NCBI GenBank assembly: GCA_029783825.1 | Contig: JAREIK010000506.1 | Span: 1,747,002 to 1,811,001 of the forward strand | DNA length: 64,000 bases | Direction of reading: 5' to 3' | Origin: Sapria himalayana | Taxonomy: Eukaryota; Streptophyta; Magnoliopsida; Malpighiales; Rafflesiaceae | Part shown: in pieces, positions 23,601 through 38,600 of the stretch | How positions within the stretch are numbered: position 1 is the first letter of the stretch | Layout: the number at the start of each line of letters is the position of its first letter | Made by a program: the position numbers and the translations under genes | The notes under the pieces: generated by a model | Told to the model about the DNA's origin: nothing | Databases searched by the model: none | What the model saw: the letters and a program-made list of their open reading frames with translations, nothing else

Positions 23601-26600
23601 CAACATAGCAGAATACGAGAAACACGACAAATCCTAAAAAACTAGGATACGAATACGGCTAGGATACGACATGTAAAACAAAATAAAAACAAATATTATT
23701 CTTAAATAATAATTTAGATAAACATATTTATAATTATACTTAAAATCATACATTTAAAATTAAAATAAATTATTTTACATAAATCAAAATTATTTATTTA
23801 TTATATTTTACATATTTATTAAACAAATAATAATAATTAAAAATTAAAATAATAAATTTAAAAGTTTGAAAACAGTAGAATAGGGAATTTTAAATTAAAA
23901 CCCCCTGTTTTACTGCTTTGAACCCCCCACCCCCTCCCTCCCATTATTGCTCCCTCCTCCCACTCGTTACTGCTCCCCTCTCTCATTATTGCTCCCCCCC
24001 TCCCGTTATTGCTCCCCCCACTTTGAGATTTTTGAATTCTGAAGCAAAGACTGATACTCCACATGGCGTATCGTTGCTCCAAAGATTTCTGATGCATTGG
24101 ATTCGTAACAACGTATCAGATACGTCTCCAACGCGTCTGTCCGATACGCCACGTGACGCATCGGACACGGATTGGTCAATGATACACCACATGACGTATC
24201 GGACACGTATTCGACGCGTATCCGAGGCGTATCTGTCCTAGACACGTGGACACAATTGTACAGTGATGTATCCGTGTTTCCTTGATCACGATGATATTAT
24301 AACAAAACAGTGTGATTGAAAGGCTGAACAAAATATTGATGAAGGAACATGAGGATTTGAGTAGGTTTAAAGCCAAAGTTTTGGGTTGAATCAGTTGTCA
24401 TAATGTACTAAAAGTTTTGGGTTTTAAATTATATTGGCTGTAAATGACCATATATCATTTAAGGTGTTATATGGAAGCAAGTTGAATGTAGTTCATTTTC
24501 ATTTTTTTAGTTATGATGCATATGTCCATGTTTCAAAGGAAAAGAGAAATAAATTAGATTTCAAATCAGAGAAGTACAAGTTCATTGTACAAGGATGACA
24601 TTACTAACTCTAGAATCCAAAAACAAGAACAATCATTTTTAATAGAGATGTCATGATTAGAGTGTAAAAATGGATCTATGGTGAAAATTTGAAGGACTTG
24701 ATAATGAAGATATAGATGTGAATGTGGGCAAGCAAGTTGAGGAATAGCTACCACAATTTGGCATATATTCTCTTGTTTAAGAAGCTGCAAAGGTTGCATC
24801 TGCATTGAGGAGTTGGATGTAAATCTGGGTTAGAAATTCATCTGTAAGGTATGTTGATAATGCATATTATTCTCCATAGTATCTAGGCTTTCAAAACATT
24901 AGGAGTGTGCCATGAAAAAGTTGAGCAATTGGATGTAATAATAATATTTTTTTCACGAAGATTGAAATGAGATAATATTCATCAAGTGAGAGAATGTTGG
25001 GATCAACTCATGCTCTAACAGCTATTTTGAGTGATCACTATGGTGACAAAGTGGTTGGGTAGGGTCTCCATCTATTGAGCAATAGGTTGCCCAAATCATT
25101 GATGGAAATATGTGTAGATTCATATCATGACTTATGAGTATCACAACATAGAAATATGATATTATGATTGAGCTTAGTGTCATGATTCATGACATGAAAC
25201 ATGATGTCACAATTAAGTTTAGTGTTGCGACATGAATATGATGTCGTGATTGAACTTAGTGGTGTGATATGGAATATGATATTGTGATCGAGTTTAGTGT
25301 TGTGATTGAGTCTAATATTGTGACATAAAAATATGATGTATCAATTGAGTTTGATGTTAGAACATAAAAACATAATATTGCGACGTGAAATTATGATGTT
25401 GTAATTGAGTCTAGTATTATGACATGCAAATATAATATTATGATGTGGAAATATGATGTGATTTATACTTATTTTTGTAATAGTATATATAGACAATGAA
25501 GTGTAAATGTATAAGATGATAAGTTGTTGCAATATGATTTAAAATGTGTGTTTGGTTGATTTATGTTCTTTTCTCTCATCTCTTTTTTTTGTAAGAATTA
25601 CAACAATCCTAAAATTGATCTTTAAATTCTATCCTTGATCTTAACATCAATACTAGGATATAAGGGACATGTATAATTTGTATAGAATAGAAGAAATTCT
25701 TTTTAGAAGTCAGATGATTTTATAACTAATTCTTCTAATCTTAATTTGTCGGTTCCTTTCTGAAAGAAATATATTTATTATATTTATCATCTTATTTTAT
25801 AAGTAATATCATACTTGCATATTTTTTCTTCTTTTATTTTTTTTTTTACTATTTTTCTTGATATTATTAAAATATTTAAGTCCTAATTTAAGATATTATC
25901 TCATTTAAGATGATGTTGATTTATATTAAAAGAGATAAATACTATTCAATTTAATGATACTTAGAAATTAATATCTCGATCTTTAAAAATGTTTTTTGTT
26001 GGTCATAAGCAGATGTTCATTGTGAATATTAGTTTAGATTCGAATATAGATCAAATTAAGTTGAGACTTATTGTGAAGGGGCTCCTTATATATTTGGTGT
26101 TCAATCATGAGGATATTTTCTCTTCGGCAAATTAAATAATTTTAATATGAATTTTTATGTCATTGATAGCTTCTCACATTTGGAAAATATATTAGTTAAG
26201 CATAAAAAATAAATTTTTTCATGATTATCTTTAGGTGGAGATATATATGAAACAAACATCTGGAATTTAAGCAATACAATCAAATTTTATTTATAGATTG
26301 TGAAAATTATTATATATCATACGATAATATATAAAGACTTGGTTTGTGATTTTTTTTTAATATTTATTTTTTTTATGTGGTACAAGTGTATTAAATTGTT
26401 TTTTATTTTTTTGAAGAGGCCTAATTGTCAAGTGCAACCTATTTATTACATACTTGAATCGTATGTAATACATAGATCTTTTGGGTTATGCTTTAGTGAG
26501 TGTTTCTATTAAGTCAAATATTGATTTATTATTTGATGTGACTTCTTTATTTAATTATACTATATATTAGAGAATCATTAGAAAGATTACTTTTTGGTTA

Positions 26601-29600
26601 TTAGCAAATTAGATATAATTAATGTAGTTAGTATAATTAGTCCTTTTTTAAATTCTTGATGATATTTATTTTGATTTAACTTTTTGTATACAAGAAAAGT
26701 TTTAGATCAAGATATTTTTTTCGTGATCATGAACACTTATAATCAGTTGATTATTCAATTTTGAGTTAGCCACTAACTTGCAATCCGAGAATATCAATTA
26801 AATTTTTTTGTATTTTTTTAGGAGATACTTTGGCCTTTTGAAAAAGTTAAAGGCAATGATTATTTTGAGATCTTGTATAAGGTAGAGTTTAGAGGAATAT
26901 CGACATTCAATTGTAAGGTACTCTTGATTAGACATATTTATGATGATATTGAGTACTATTACTTTTTTTAATATTATTAATTATGATATAAATAATAAAA
27001 TATATAATCTCTAATTTGGTGTTTCAACAACGAACATGACATATAGATGTGATTTTTTTTAGGGAGAAGATTTAAGATGAGATTATTATTAAAATCTTTA
27101 TTTTTATCGCATATTAACCAATTGAAATTTTAACTAAGGTATCGAAGATGTCCTATCTCACTTTAAAGTTAAGTATTTTGGATATCTGTGCATCAGTTTT
27201 ATGAGTATGTTTGAATAATTTTTATTATTATTATTTTTTAATTATTTAATGTACTTGTATTTTATGGTTGGGAGCACTCAATTTGTGGGCTACTCTAATC
27301 CAAGTTAGTCTAATACATATGATTTCATTTGTATACTATTTATTATGATTTGTATTATGATGTGTTTCATGTGAGTTTTTTTTTTGTTCAACCATATCAA
27401 TTCAACATGATCAATGCAATGCCTTAAGTTTGCTTGTAAAAATTCAAAAGGTTATAATGAAAACACAAATAATGAATAGTTTAAAGACCTAATCTTAAAT
27501 ATTAAGAGTGTTGCTTGGAGAATTGTTGCTGGTGGTAAGAGTAAGAATTTGTGGTGGGTATTGTTGTGAGGAATTTCAACACTTAGGGTTAAATATTTTT
27601 GACACAATTTTTGATATAGATGAGCTTCATTGGTAGACATGCCACATTTCAAAGCATGGTTGATGGGCAACCTTGTTAGTGTTTACATATTAATTTTTTC
27701 ATCTAACTTTATGCTTAAATCTATTACATATTATATATATTTCAAAATTAAATATATCTGGGCTAGATTGATATTAATGACTTATTACTTAGAAAAATTT
27801 TATATTACACTTATATGTTAGAGGTCATACCTTAATGTGAACAAATATTTTTGTCAAAGGGATGTAAGTCTTGAATTTGAGACTCATTTGACGTAGTCGC
27901 TTTTATTTGGAGATAAGATTGTTAAGATATTAATCTCTTCTAAATCACACATTAAAGAGGGCGTCTTATGCACTAGATATGATCTTCATTTTTATGCTTA
28001 AATCTTGAATTTACATATTGATTCCAAAAATACATTGTAGTTAAAAAAAGAATATCTAAATGCACTAAACATATAAATGTACAAAAAAAAGAAAAAAAAA
28101 TATAATAAAATGCTAAAGTAATGATGATGATAGCCAATAGGAATATTTGATGAAAATAAACATTGTCATATATTTCTTAAATTGATGCCTAAATATCTAG
28201 AACATCTTACATAAAGAAAAAAAAATTGATATTTTCTCAAATATTTCATAAAATATCACCTAGCTGATCTATTGTTGAAATATAGAATATGATCATAATT
28301 TTTTTTTGAATTTTTTTTATGAAGAAAAAAATAATTCCCTTAAAATAAATATTAACATTTTAAAAATTCTTTAAATGGATCTTGTTAATTATGAAATCAA
28401 AAAAAATATATATTAGAACCTATTATCATTCTAAATTAGCTGCTATTAGTTGGTTATGATGATTCTTTCATCAACAAGATGTGATGCTTGGGAAGTTTTC
28501 AGTGTTGGGATAATTAAGAGTGGGGTTTCGCACAACCAACTAAGTACTTAGGGTGGCTTTTTGGAATTTGGTTTTAGAGCTTAGTACAATATTTTTTTAA
28601 CAATGGGAGGTAAAGTGGGATTTTTCTAGTGAGGATAATTAGGAAACCCAATTTGAATTTTAGTTTCAAATTAAGATTTTAGAAATTTGAGAATTTTGGG
28701 AAGTTTTGTTACTAAGGGTTTAAAAATACTTAAATTTGCATTGGAGTGTATGAAATTCTAGGTTGTACATTGAAAAAGTGCTAGAATTGAATTCAAAAAT
28801 TCAAATGCTATGTATAGTTCGTGAATTTCGGTGAATTGGGTATTATCAATACCCAACTAGAAGCTTATGGTATGTTGGGGGTTTCACACTCTTCATTGTG
28901 GTGTTCCTCTGAATGGATGCCCAATCCCATCATATAACTTTGGAAGAAAGGAAAAACAAAGGGTGTGGTATTGCCCACCCATCTAAGCACTAACCAAATG
29001 CTCCAAGTAGATTTTCGAAACACATGATCAAAAAATAAGCTTCAATTCTTCAATTTTATCTAGAGGTCTCAAATGAACCTTGCCAGATCATCATTACTTG
29101 AATTATGGTGTTCTAGTTGGGTTAATGTGTCATGTTGTATTGACACAAAATGGGTGCTCGAGCCATGCCATGTTGTATTGACACATGGATGCTCAAGCCA
29201 TGCCATGTTGGCATTGCTTAATGGGAACTCGACTCGGCATGGTATGATGACCCATCTGCTTCAATGTGCTGGGTTGTGCTAGGTTGGATCAAATTTGGTT
29301 GTTAGTGGCACGACACTCCCAATGCTTAGTGATTAGGCCAGTCAACACTCTATAGGCCTAGTGTCCATTGGGCAGTGGACAATGGGCACCCAACACTGGC
29401 CGGTGGCTTGGTGTCGTGGCCACAAGCCATTGCCCAACCCCAATTTAGACACTAGTCGATGTCATTATGACATTGACTTTCATTTTTAAGTTTTATTTTA
29501 AAGAAAATTTTATTGTTTACAAATTAAAATACTAAGTTATATTTGTATTGTATTATAAATTAAAATGAATAGATTTCATCACTCAATAAAAAAAATACAT

Positions 29601-32600
29601 CTATTTTGTTTATTGATTTTGTGGTATGATAGATAGCAAAAGATTAAAATATTTAAAAGTATAGTAATAACTAAATAACACTAGTAATACATATGTTAAT
29701 AATCTAATATGTGATCAGTCTGTATTATAGTATAACTTAGATCATTATCTTTGATTCTGAAGCTAGCACTAGTTGTATTTCTAATATATATATCCTCGAT
29801 AATGAGTTATTATTTATTACCTCTTTTGATTTATGCTGAGTATTCCTCTTTGAATTTTTATAGTTCTTTGAGCATGAAAATGCTTATATGATATATGACT
29901 GCAATTTGAATATCATGTTTGAAATAATATTTATAATTATAAAAAAATAGATATCCGAGGAGTCAGTAACTGATGTGTCATATCAAATAGTATCGAATAA
30001 GTGGATTTGTTTGACTTTTACTAACTAATATATGTAAATTTTTATAATCAAATATAATAATATGAAGTAATAATTAATATTTAAGAATCAAAATAATATG
30101 GTGTTTGAATGACAGTCATTGTGTATGAATATAATGTTTATGTTTGTATTTGGAGACTCACTAATACTATTATACTTAGTATCGTAATATATAATCTTGT
30201 TATTTTTTTTATGAATCTAATCATTTAGTATTTCTGTTTGTATCATTAAGTGGATGTACATTTTAATATTTTTTTTATTTCTTTTTATCTTAATCATATG
30301 ATTTATATAGACAACTAAGTAATCAAAAGATGAAATCAAAAATTAGTATTTTAAATATTTGATTTATATTTTAATAACCCTGACACTAAAATGAGGATAT
30401 TCTTTATACATACTAAATTTATTGCTAATATTGTATATAAATATATATATCTAAGTGTAAAGCAAATGATTAGAGTGTACACAAATAAATATATTTTGGT
30501 TGTATTATAAAAAATTTTTAGAAATTTCAAAAATAAAATTTTATTCTTATAATTTGAATTATCAATAATAATTTTGTCATTTTTATTATTAATATTTTTG
30601 AATATAACATATTAGTTATCAATGCATAATTCTTACATGTGATAGATATAATTTTAATAGTAACTAATATCCATCTAGAATTTTTTTTTGGGCTTGTTGA
30701 CAAATATAGAGTATGAAACTTATTGTTTGTTAAATATCCTAACATATTTTAGTTAATTTCCTATATTTATTAATGTGGGAGAAAAATATTTATTTTTGTT
30801 TATATTATTAGATTAATTACGTGAAACATACTTAACATGAAAAATATCAGCTAAGGGCTCCCGTCAAATAATTCTGACAAATATATTAATAATAACATTG
30901 TTATTTGAAACATTATTGAATGCGATGCTAAATTTTTTTTTTGAATGTTGTATTTCTTAAATATTATCATAAAATTTTCATATATAGAGATTATTATGAG
31001 GATTAAATATCTTAGAAAAATTTGAAATTTTTTAATTATATTTTTATTTAGAATTGACATAGTGGCTAGTGAGGAATATAAATGAAATATTATTATGATT
31101 AGTCCATATATTGGGTGTTATAAATACTAATTAATTATATTTCATAAATTTGTTAATTACTAATTATTTTTTTAATTTAATATATTTTATTATGCTATTT
31201 TTATTGGTAGGCTTAAAAATTTTTGATAATTAGAATTGAAATAGGTTTGCATATCTAGAAATTTTTTAATTATTATTATAAGATTTTTTGAGAATCAAGT
31301 TAAAAGATCTATGTTAGTAATTAATATCGCCTTGCATTTTTTTTTCAATTTCATTATAGTAAATAATGTAGATCAAATGGTTTGAAGTTGATTTAACTTC
31401 AAATATCATGTCACTAAGTTGCTTTGCATAAAATTTTATATATTATTTTTTGGTTCATTGATCAATATATATCTTAAGGTGATCAATGCTACTAATATTC
31501 TTAAATACATAAATTTTTATAATATATATGCTATGCTAAACCTTATTTGATATTCATAGTATCTCTCAACTCATTTGCTTAAAAAATTCAATTAATTTAA
31601 ATAGATTGGACTTTCAATAGAAGAAAGTGAGTAATAATTTTTAATTAATTATTTATTAATTTAAAAATTTATTAAATAAAATTAATTAATTTAACTGTCA
31701 TTATAATATCTACATAACTTTGTGTGCACCATTTACTTTAGATATGTATCTTATATTCCCATGCCTGGAAGTTGCAACTCGTCATGAAAATAATACCACC
31801 ATTTCACCAAATTGAAATGATACTTTTTTTAATGACACAAATAGGACACGATATGAATTTAAAAGTAAGTAGAGGAGGAAAACTTATAGATTTGTGGTGA
31901 AAATAAAAAATATATCAATTAGGTATTTATGATTTTTTTAATTAAAAAATTATTTTTTGTTTTTTTTTTAATATTTTTTAGGGCAGAGATCTGACAATCT
32001 TGGATATTTGCAAATGATCCGTTGGATGCAATTCGATTACATCCCACAGTTTAAATTTTATCATTTTTTTTATTACAAATACCGATAGGAAGCGACATGC
32101 ACTGTTCCATCGGGGTTCTTTTTGGCTAGAATGAGAAGAAATATTTTAGCAGAAGCAGTCAAGCAACTTTAAAAATTATTGCTTTAAAAAAACTCATGTC
32201 AATGAGTCGTGCCACTGTACTAGGCATGCGGGTTGTACCAGGCTCGGGATGAGACATGTTTGGTCTTAGCCCAATATGGTACAAGTCATGCCTTAGGCAT
32301 TCACGATTATGGTCTAGACATGATTATGGATAATGTTTTGCCGAGTCAGACATGATTGAATCTTGATGTCTCATGCTTTACCCGGGCCAGCCTGTCGACC
32401 TACTTGACCCCTGTAATTTGGTCTCTCGAAAAATAGTGCACATGTATTTTTATATGCCCCAAATAGTGCACAGGTATTTTTATATGCCCCAAATTGTGCA
32501 CAAGTATTTTTTATGCCCCAAATAGTGCACATGCATGGGGATATTCATTTTTATCTTGGGTGGAAATTCAATTGTTTATTTCTGACCATCCTTTCCATTG

Positions 32601-35600
32601 AATAAAGAGCCTATTAATAAATTCACCATTTGCAGAGATAATTTTGAATATTATCAATATTATTAGTCGAATTGAGACTATTGAGATTTGGTAAAAGGGT
32701 ATTAGCATGTACCAATCTTCATGCTCAATACTATCATGATCCAGATCTTGATAAATAAATTTACTACTAGTCATGGTTATTATTCTGTATTCTGTACTTG
32801 TATTGGATCTTAAGAATATCATATCTTTAATAATCTAGTAAACATATTTGTTATGACTTATGCTTGTTATAAGTTATGTTTTGTTTTTTATTTTTCTTAC
32901 TTTATGGATGAAAGCACTCAAATGTGAGCTGACTCAATCAAATTAGTATATATTTATATAGATTTTGTGTACATTTTTTATTGATGTTTGTCTCAATTAC
33001 ATCAAGATATTATTGATTTTTTTTTTAAAATTATGGCTTTCGGAAAAAAAAAAAGGATATTATTATGTTGAGAGATGAACCCTAACTTGGGCAAACACCA
33101 TCGATGCTCGTGGCCTCCACTGCTTGACGGCGTGGATTACTTTTATAGCATGTTGGTGTTTGTCACAATTACAACATAATCAATGCCACCTACCCCTACT
33201 GAATGGCTATGCCAATTACCTACACCACACACAACTACATGCCATAATTGGAGAGCTTATGCTATGACATGCTATCGCCTATAACATGGCCTGACAAGGC
33301 AAGGCTTGTTCATGGAATAAGCACGGGCTGACCCGTGACATGGCTAGGGTCGTGATGGGCCTGGGCTCTAGCTTACGTGCCACAAAACATGCATCATGGC
33401 TTGACCTGCATAAGTAGCTTGTATGGGACAAATCTGGTTTGAGTGACAAAATGTGCTTAGATTATGCCTAGGTCGGCCAATTGGTCGGGTAGAAATTATG
33501 ACTTGAGTTTTGGTTGAAAATTTTAACTCATGGCTGGAATACACGAGCTGACCCATGACATGGCTTGGGTCGTGCCAAGCCGTGAGTCCCAACTCACGTG
33601 CCACAAAACATACGCCATGGCTTGATCTGCATAAATAGTTTGCATTGCCCAAATTTGGTCCTAGTAACAAAATGTGCTTGGATTAATCCTAGGTCGACCC
33701 ATGGGCCAGGTAGAATTATGAAATGAGTTTTTATTGAAAAATCTAACTCTAACAAAATTTAGGTTGAGTTTGGGTCTAAAACTTAGGTAACCTAAACTCG
33801 AGAAAAAAAAAACAAAAAAAAACACAAAGATCTGGATTTTTTAGGCATATCAACTCATCCTTGTTTTTTTTGAGTGAAGTGGGTAAATATGCTCTCAATT
33901 TGAATTTGATGGGAGCACAAATTAGGGGTTGAGAGGTTGAAATATTCAAAACATATACAATCAATGCTAGTTTTATATTCTATAAACTTGAGATAAAACT
34001 TGTGTGTATAATAACTTAGGTTGATATTTTTTTAATTTAGTTTGAGTTTGGGTTGACTCTCAATTAGACCAAACTTGCTTGAGTTGTAGCCCTAGATTCA
34101 TGCTAGCTCGAGTTTGAGCCATTTTGGGCGAGACATGACTCAATCCTAATACCTTCGTTGTGTTAGGTTTTTGCATTATTCGACTTAGAGCAGCATGACC
34201 CAACATGACTTAGGTTGCCATCATGCCATTTGATGGTGCTTTGATACCCTCTTTTGGAGGCGTGCTGGTCTGACACATCATGTTTGATATTTTTATACAT
34301 ATATTTCATTAATTACTTGTATTGTCATTGGGAGAGAAAAGTTTACTAGTACAAAAAGGCATTGTCTATTAGGGGTGAGAGTTAGGTCTATGAGATTAAA
34401 ATTTTGAGATGTTGGGATTACATGATGAAGTGATGTTTCATCCCAATGTGATGTGCATCACTTTGATTCATTATGACTCAATATAAACTTTGGTGTGTAA
34501 ATGACTAGTAGGGAGTAGATAATTGTTGATTTTATTTGAGCAAATTGTGCAGAAGTATTGCATGATGATGTGCAATGAATTAGGAAAGAATGAAATTTAT
34601 GAATTAGTAATTGTAACATCAATGACTTAATGCAAATACACTTTTAATAGTTAATATGTTAATTGATTAAATCATAAAAATATTAGAGAGCTCTAGAGGT
34701 GTGTGCGTGATCAATTGAAATGATTTTTTAAGAGTTTAAGCATGTTAGCCTGTTTAAATTCGGAGAACTTTTTTCCGATCAATACTTAACAATGAAAATG
34801 TGTTTTGGTCAACTTTGTACAAATTGGTTTGAATCGCGAGTCATTTTCTTAATGAGCATACTGTAGGACAAAATCAGTTCATTATAGAGTTAAATTTTTT
34901 AATAATTTGCAAATGTTTAACACATGATGGGCAGTTTATGGTATTTTGCATGGGTGGCATAGTTGTTTTGAAACTTTAAACACATGATATTCGAGTGTAA
35001 TTGATTGGCTACTTATTTGTTCTTGACTTGGTCATTTGTCTGTTGTAAAATTAATAATTTTAGATCTTAATGCTAGACATACCTTTATATTAGAGTGAAG
35101 CTTTTTAGTTAGGAAAGCCCATTAGAGTTTTCAATCTTACCTCCAAACTTATGTGAGTAGGAATCTATTCGATCTGAAATATTTATATATATAATGATCT
35201 TGTAAAGATAAGATTTGAGATATATTTATATATTTTGTTATATTTATTGATAATTATATATATTTTATATGATTGACTCTTTTTTTATTTAATGTCATAT
35301 TTTGTTATCTTTAATTATCTTACAAAAAATAAAAATAATGAATTTAATAAAATGTAATATTTATTTGGAGTGATGATGCATTAGGGCATATATCTGATAT
35401 AGAGGAGGCAAATGGGCCGTGCTGTGTGGGTATGACCCAATTTTTGTAGCTCAGTGGGGTTACTGTGTCATGCATGACATGATATTTAATGAGTTTCCGT
35501 GCCATGCTATGTTGGTATGGCTTGATGGTGGTCAACTTGACATGGTTAGATTGACCTGGTGTATGATACTGGCATGTCAGGTCTAGAGGTGTCAAACACA

Positions 35601-38600
35601 TCATGTTGTGCTTGAACGACACAGTTTTTGTGTAGCCCAGTCGTGTTGGGCATGACATGTCTGCCAAACACCAGGCTCGACATGACTTGTTTGGCCCGCA
35701 ACAGTGCTTGGCCATAACGGATCATGTTAGTTTTGAACCTTTTGGTTTTGGGTTGAAAAAAGAAATTAAAATAAAATTTAAAATATTTTTTAATTTTAAT
35801 TTTTTATTGAATTATTTATTATAAATATTATATTCAAAAAAATAAAATGAAATAAATAATTAAAAATAAATGACATTCATGATTTATTTTGCCTCAAATA
35901 AAAAATATATTTCATTTCATAATTAAACATAGAAATGATACATTGATGCACATTTATAACATATATAACTCATAAGATCTAAGAAGCATGGATACGTCAC
36001 TGTACAACTATGTCTATTTGTTGGACATATGGACACGGTATGAATACTTGTTGGATATGTGCCCGATATGCCACGTTGTGTATCATTGACCAATCCGTGT
36101 CTGATATGTATGTGGCGTATCAAAGCAGTAACATGGGGGTTTAGAAGTAATAACAAGGGGGGGGGGGGGGGGGTTTCGAAGCGGTAACATGAGGGATTTT
36201 AAATCTATTATTTTAATTTTTAATTATGATTATTTGTTTAATAAATATGTAAAATATAATAAATACATAATTTTGAAGTATGTAATATAATATATTTTGA
36301 TTTTAAATGCATGATTTTAAGTGTAATGATAAATATGCAATATTTACATATGGAATATATAAATATGCATGATTTTTGTAGTATGCAATATGTATTATAT
36401 ACAATATATAAATATGCAATATATAATATGTAAGTATAATAGTTTTGGTTATATAATTTATTTTGAATAAACATAATATGTAAAATATAATAAAAATAAT
36501 CAAATTTTATCAATAGAAAAAAAATTATATTAATTGGATTTTGAAATAATATAGATTATGTTAAATACATAATTTTTTTTCATACAAAATTATACAATAC
36601 AATATGTTATAATTCTGAGCCTTCCAGTAATAAATAGAATATTTAAGATGTTGATGATAATGCTTCATTATGGAGGTATGTCACGAAAGATATGAAATTA
36701 AATAAAGGAAAAGGAGGAAATATTATTTTTTAATATAATTTTTGTAGACAAATATATAGAGGAGCATATTATAGAGCCAATGCTCACTTGTTGAAAAATA
36801 AAGGAGCTGAGATTGCATTTTGTACTAAAGTAATGAATCAAAATTTGGTTGAGATGCGAATGGTGATGGAAGAATCTGAACAAAGGATAAAATAATCTAA
36901 TATTAAGCAAATTTCTTTACCCACATTAAGCGTAGCATGTTTTATTTTTGAAAATTCATTTTCTAGTTCTAGTGTAATATCTCAAAAAGAGAAAGGAGCC
37001 TATAAGATCAATTGAAAAAGCATTTAATATGGGTGGACGTGAAATAGTTGACCATGAGATAGCCAGGATATTTTATACTGGGGGTTGTATTTTCATTATG
37101 TTAGAAATCTTTATTATTCTCGTGTCTTTAAAAGTACAAGTCAACTTCCAGGTTATGTTCCACCAAGCTATATTGCATTAAGAATAATATTATTATAGAA
37201 AGAGAAGAGTAATATTGAGAATCTATTGAAACAAATCAAGAAGATTTGAAATAAGAAAGGAGTGATCATTTGCAGTGATTGATTGTCAGATGCTCAAAAA
37301 GTACCACTTATTAACATCATGGCAGTCTCTGAAAGTGGACTAATATTTTTGAAAGTAATAAACTGTGAATGGGGAGACTAAGGACAATTATTTTATAGTT
37401 AATTTATTGATTAATATTATATAAGAGATTGGTCCACAAAAGATAGTTCAAGTTATAACTGATAATGCTACAACTCATAAAACAGTAGGACACATTGTGG
37501 AAGCAATGTTTTGGCATATTTTTTGGACCCCTTGTGTGATTCATACTCTTAATTATGCTTTGAAGAATATTTGTCAACTAACAACACACCCAAGATATGA
37601 TGATGTGATGGAATAATGTGGTTGGATCGCTTACGTTTCAAGTGATATATTTTTTATTAAGAATTTTATTATGAATCATGCAATGAAATTATCGATATTT
37701 AATAATTATTGCAAGTTGAAGTTACTTTCAGTGGTCGATACATATTTTGCTTCAACTATTAATATGCTTAAATGATTTAAGATAATACAAAGAGGCTTGA
37801 AGCAATTAGTGATAAGTGAAGAATGAGAAATATATAAAGAATATGATTTAGTGAAAGCTAAAGAAGTAAAGGATAAAATCCTAAATGAAGAATTTTGGAT
37901 GGATGTGGATTATATCCTCAGTTTTATAACTCTCATTTATGAGATGTTTTGATTAGTTGACACTGACAAATCTTGTCTTCGTAATATTTATGAGTGATGA
38001 GATTCGATGATCGAAAAAGTGAAGGAAATTATTTATAAGAAAGAACATAAAAGTTTTATCGATAATTCAAGGTATAATTTTGATTTATTAGTTAATTTTT
38101 AAAGTTTTATTTGAAAGTTTTTAAATTTTAATTATATTTGAATTTATATGAATTATTGTGTAATTCTACGTGTATGTTTTTTTATATTGTGAATGAAATA
38201 TTGGTGGAAAGATAAAATAAAAGTTACACACCTTTATATTTCTTAGCTCATTTCTTAAATCTAAAGTAATCTTAAGAGTTTAAATTGTAGGCTTTGATAA
38301 TTTTAATATGAATGATATTCTATGATGTTTAATTTTTTATAATTAATTTTATAACTCAACTTGCAGGTATTATAGTCTACAATGACTTGATGAGTCTTAT
38401 GATAGTGTTCTACCACATCGAGATTTATAAATAGTAAGAGAGAAAAAAAATATTTTGAGAGATATTTTTTTAATGAAGGTAAAAGGATGCAAGCAAATGA
38501 CGAGTATGTTATATTTTTGGTATTTTTGAAAGATTTTTCTAGTTGTAATTTCATTAATGACAGGTGATACATGAGTCCTGTTAAATGGTGGGTTGTTCAT

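Larger units (their letters stand above)
21213..25646 (+). mobile_element. Degenerate Tork-like Ty1/copia element
   Basis: Two direct LTR copies (about 21213-21773 and 24995-25646) share 'gtgacatggt', 'gttgcaatatgatttaaaat' and 'atccttgatc' blocks. A copia-type primer-binding site relic ('tagtatcaaggc') follows the 5' LTR. Gag, zinc-knuckle, protease and part of integrase are recognisable inside. Reverse transcriptase and RNase H are missing, so about half of pol is deleted. The 3' LTR starts TGTTGGGATCAA after 'aagtgagagaa', as in Tork elements. A 720-bp hAT is nested at 23565-24284. Confidence 0.75.

Noticed and set aside
23858..24376. Five overlapping frames on both strands
   Set aside because: By-products of the GC-rich ACACGG hAT element; none resembles a transposase.
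36238..36513. Two Ile/Tyr-rich minus-strand frames
   Set aside because: Antisense to AT-rich sequence inside the degenerate hAT; composition-driven.
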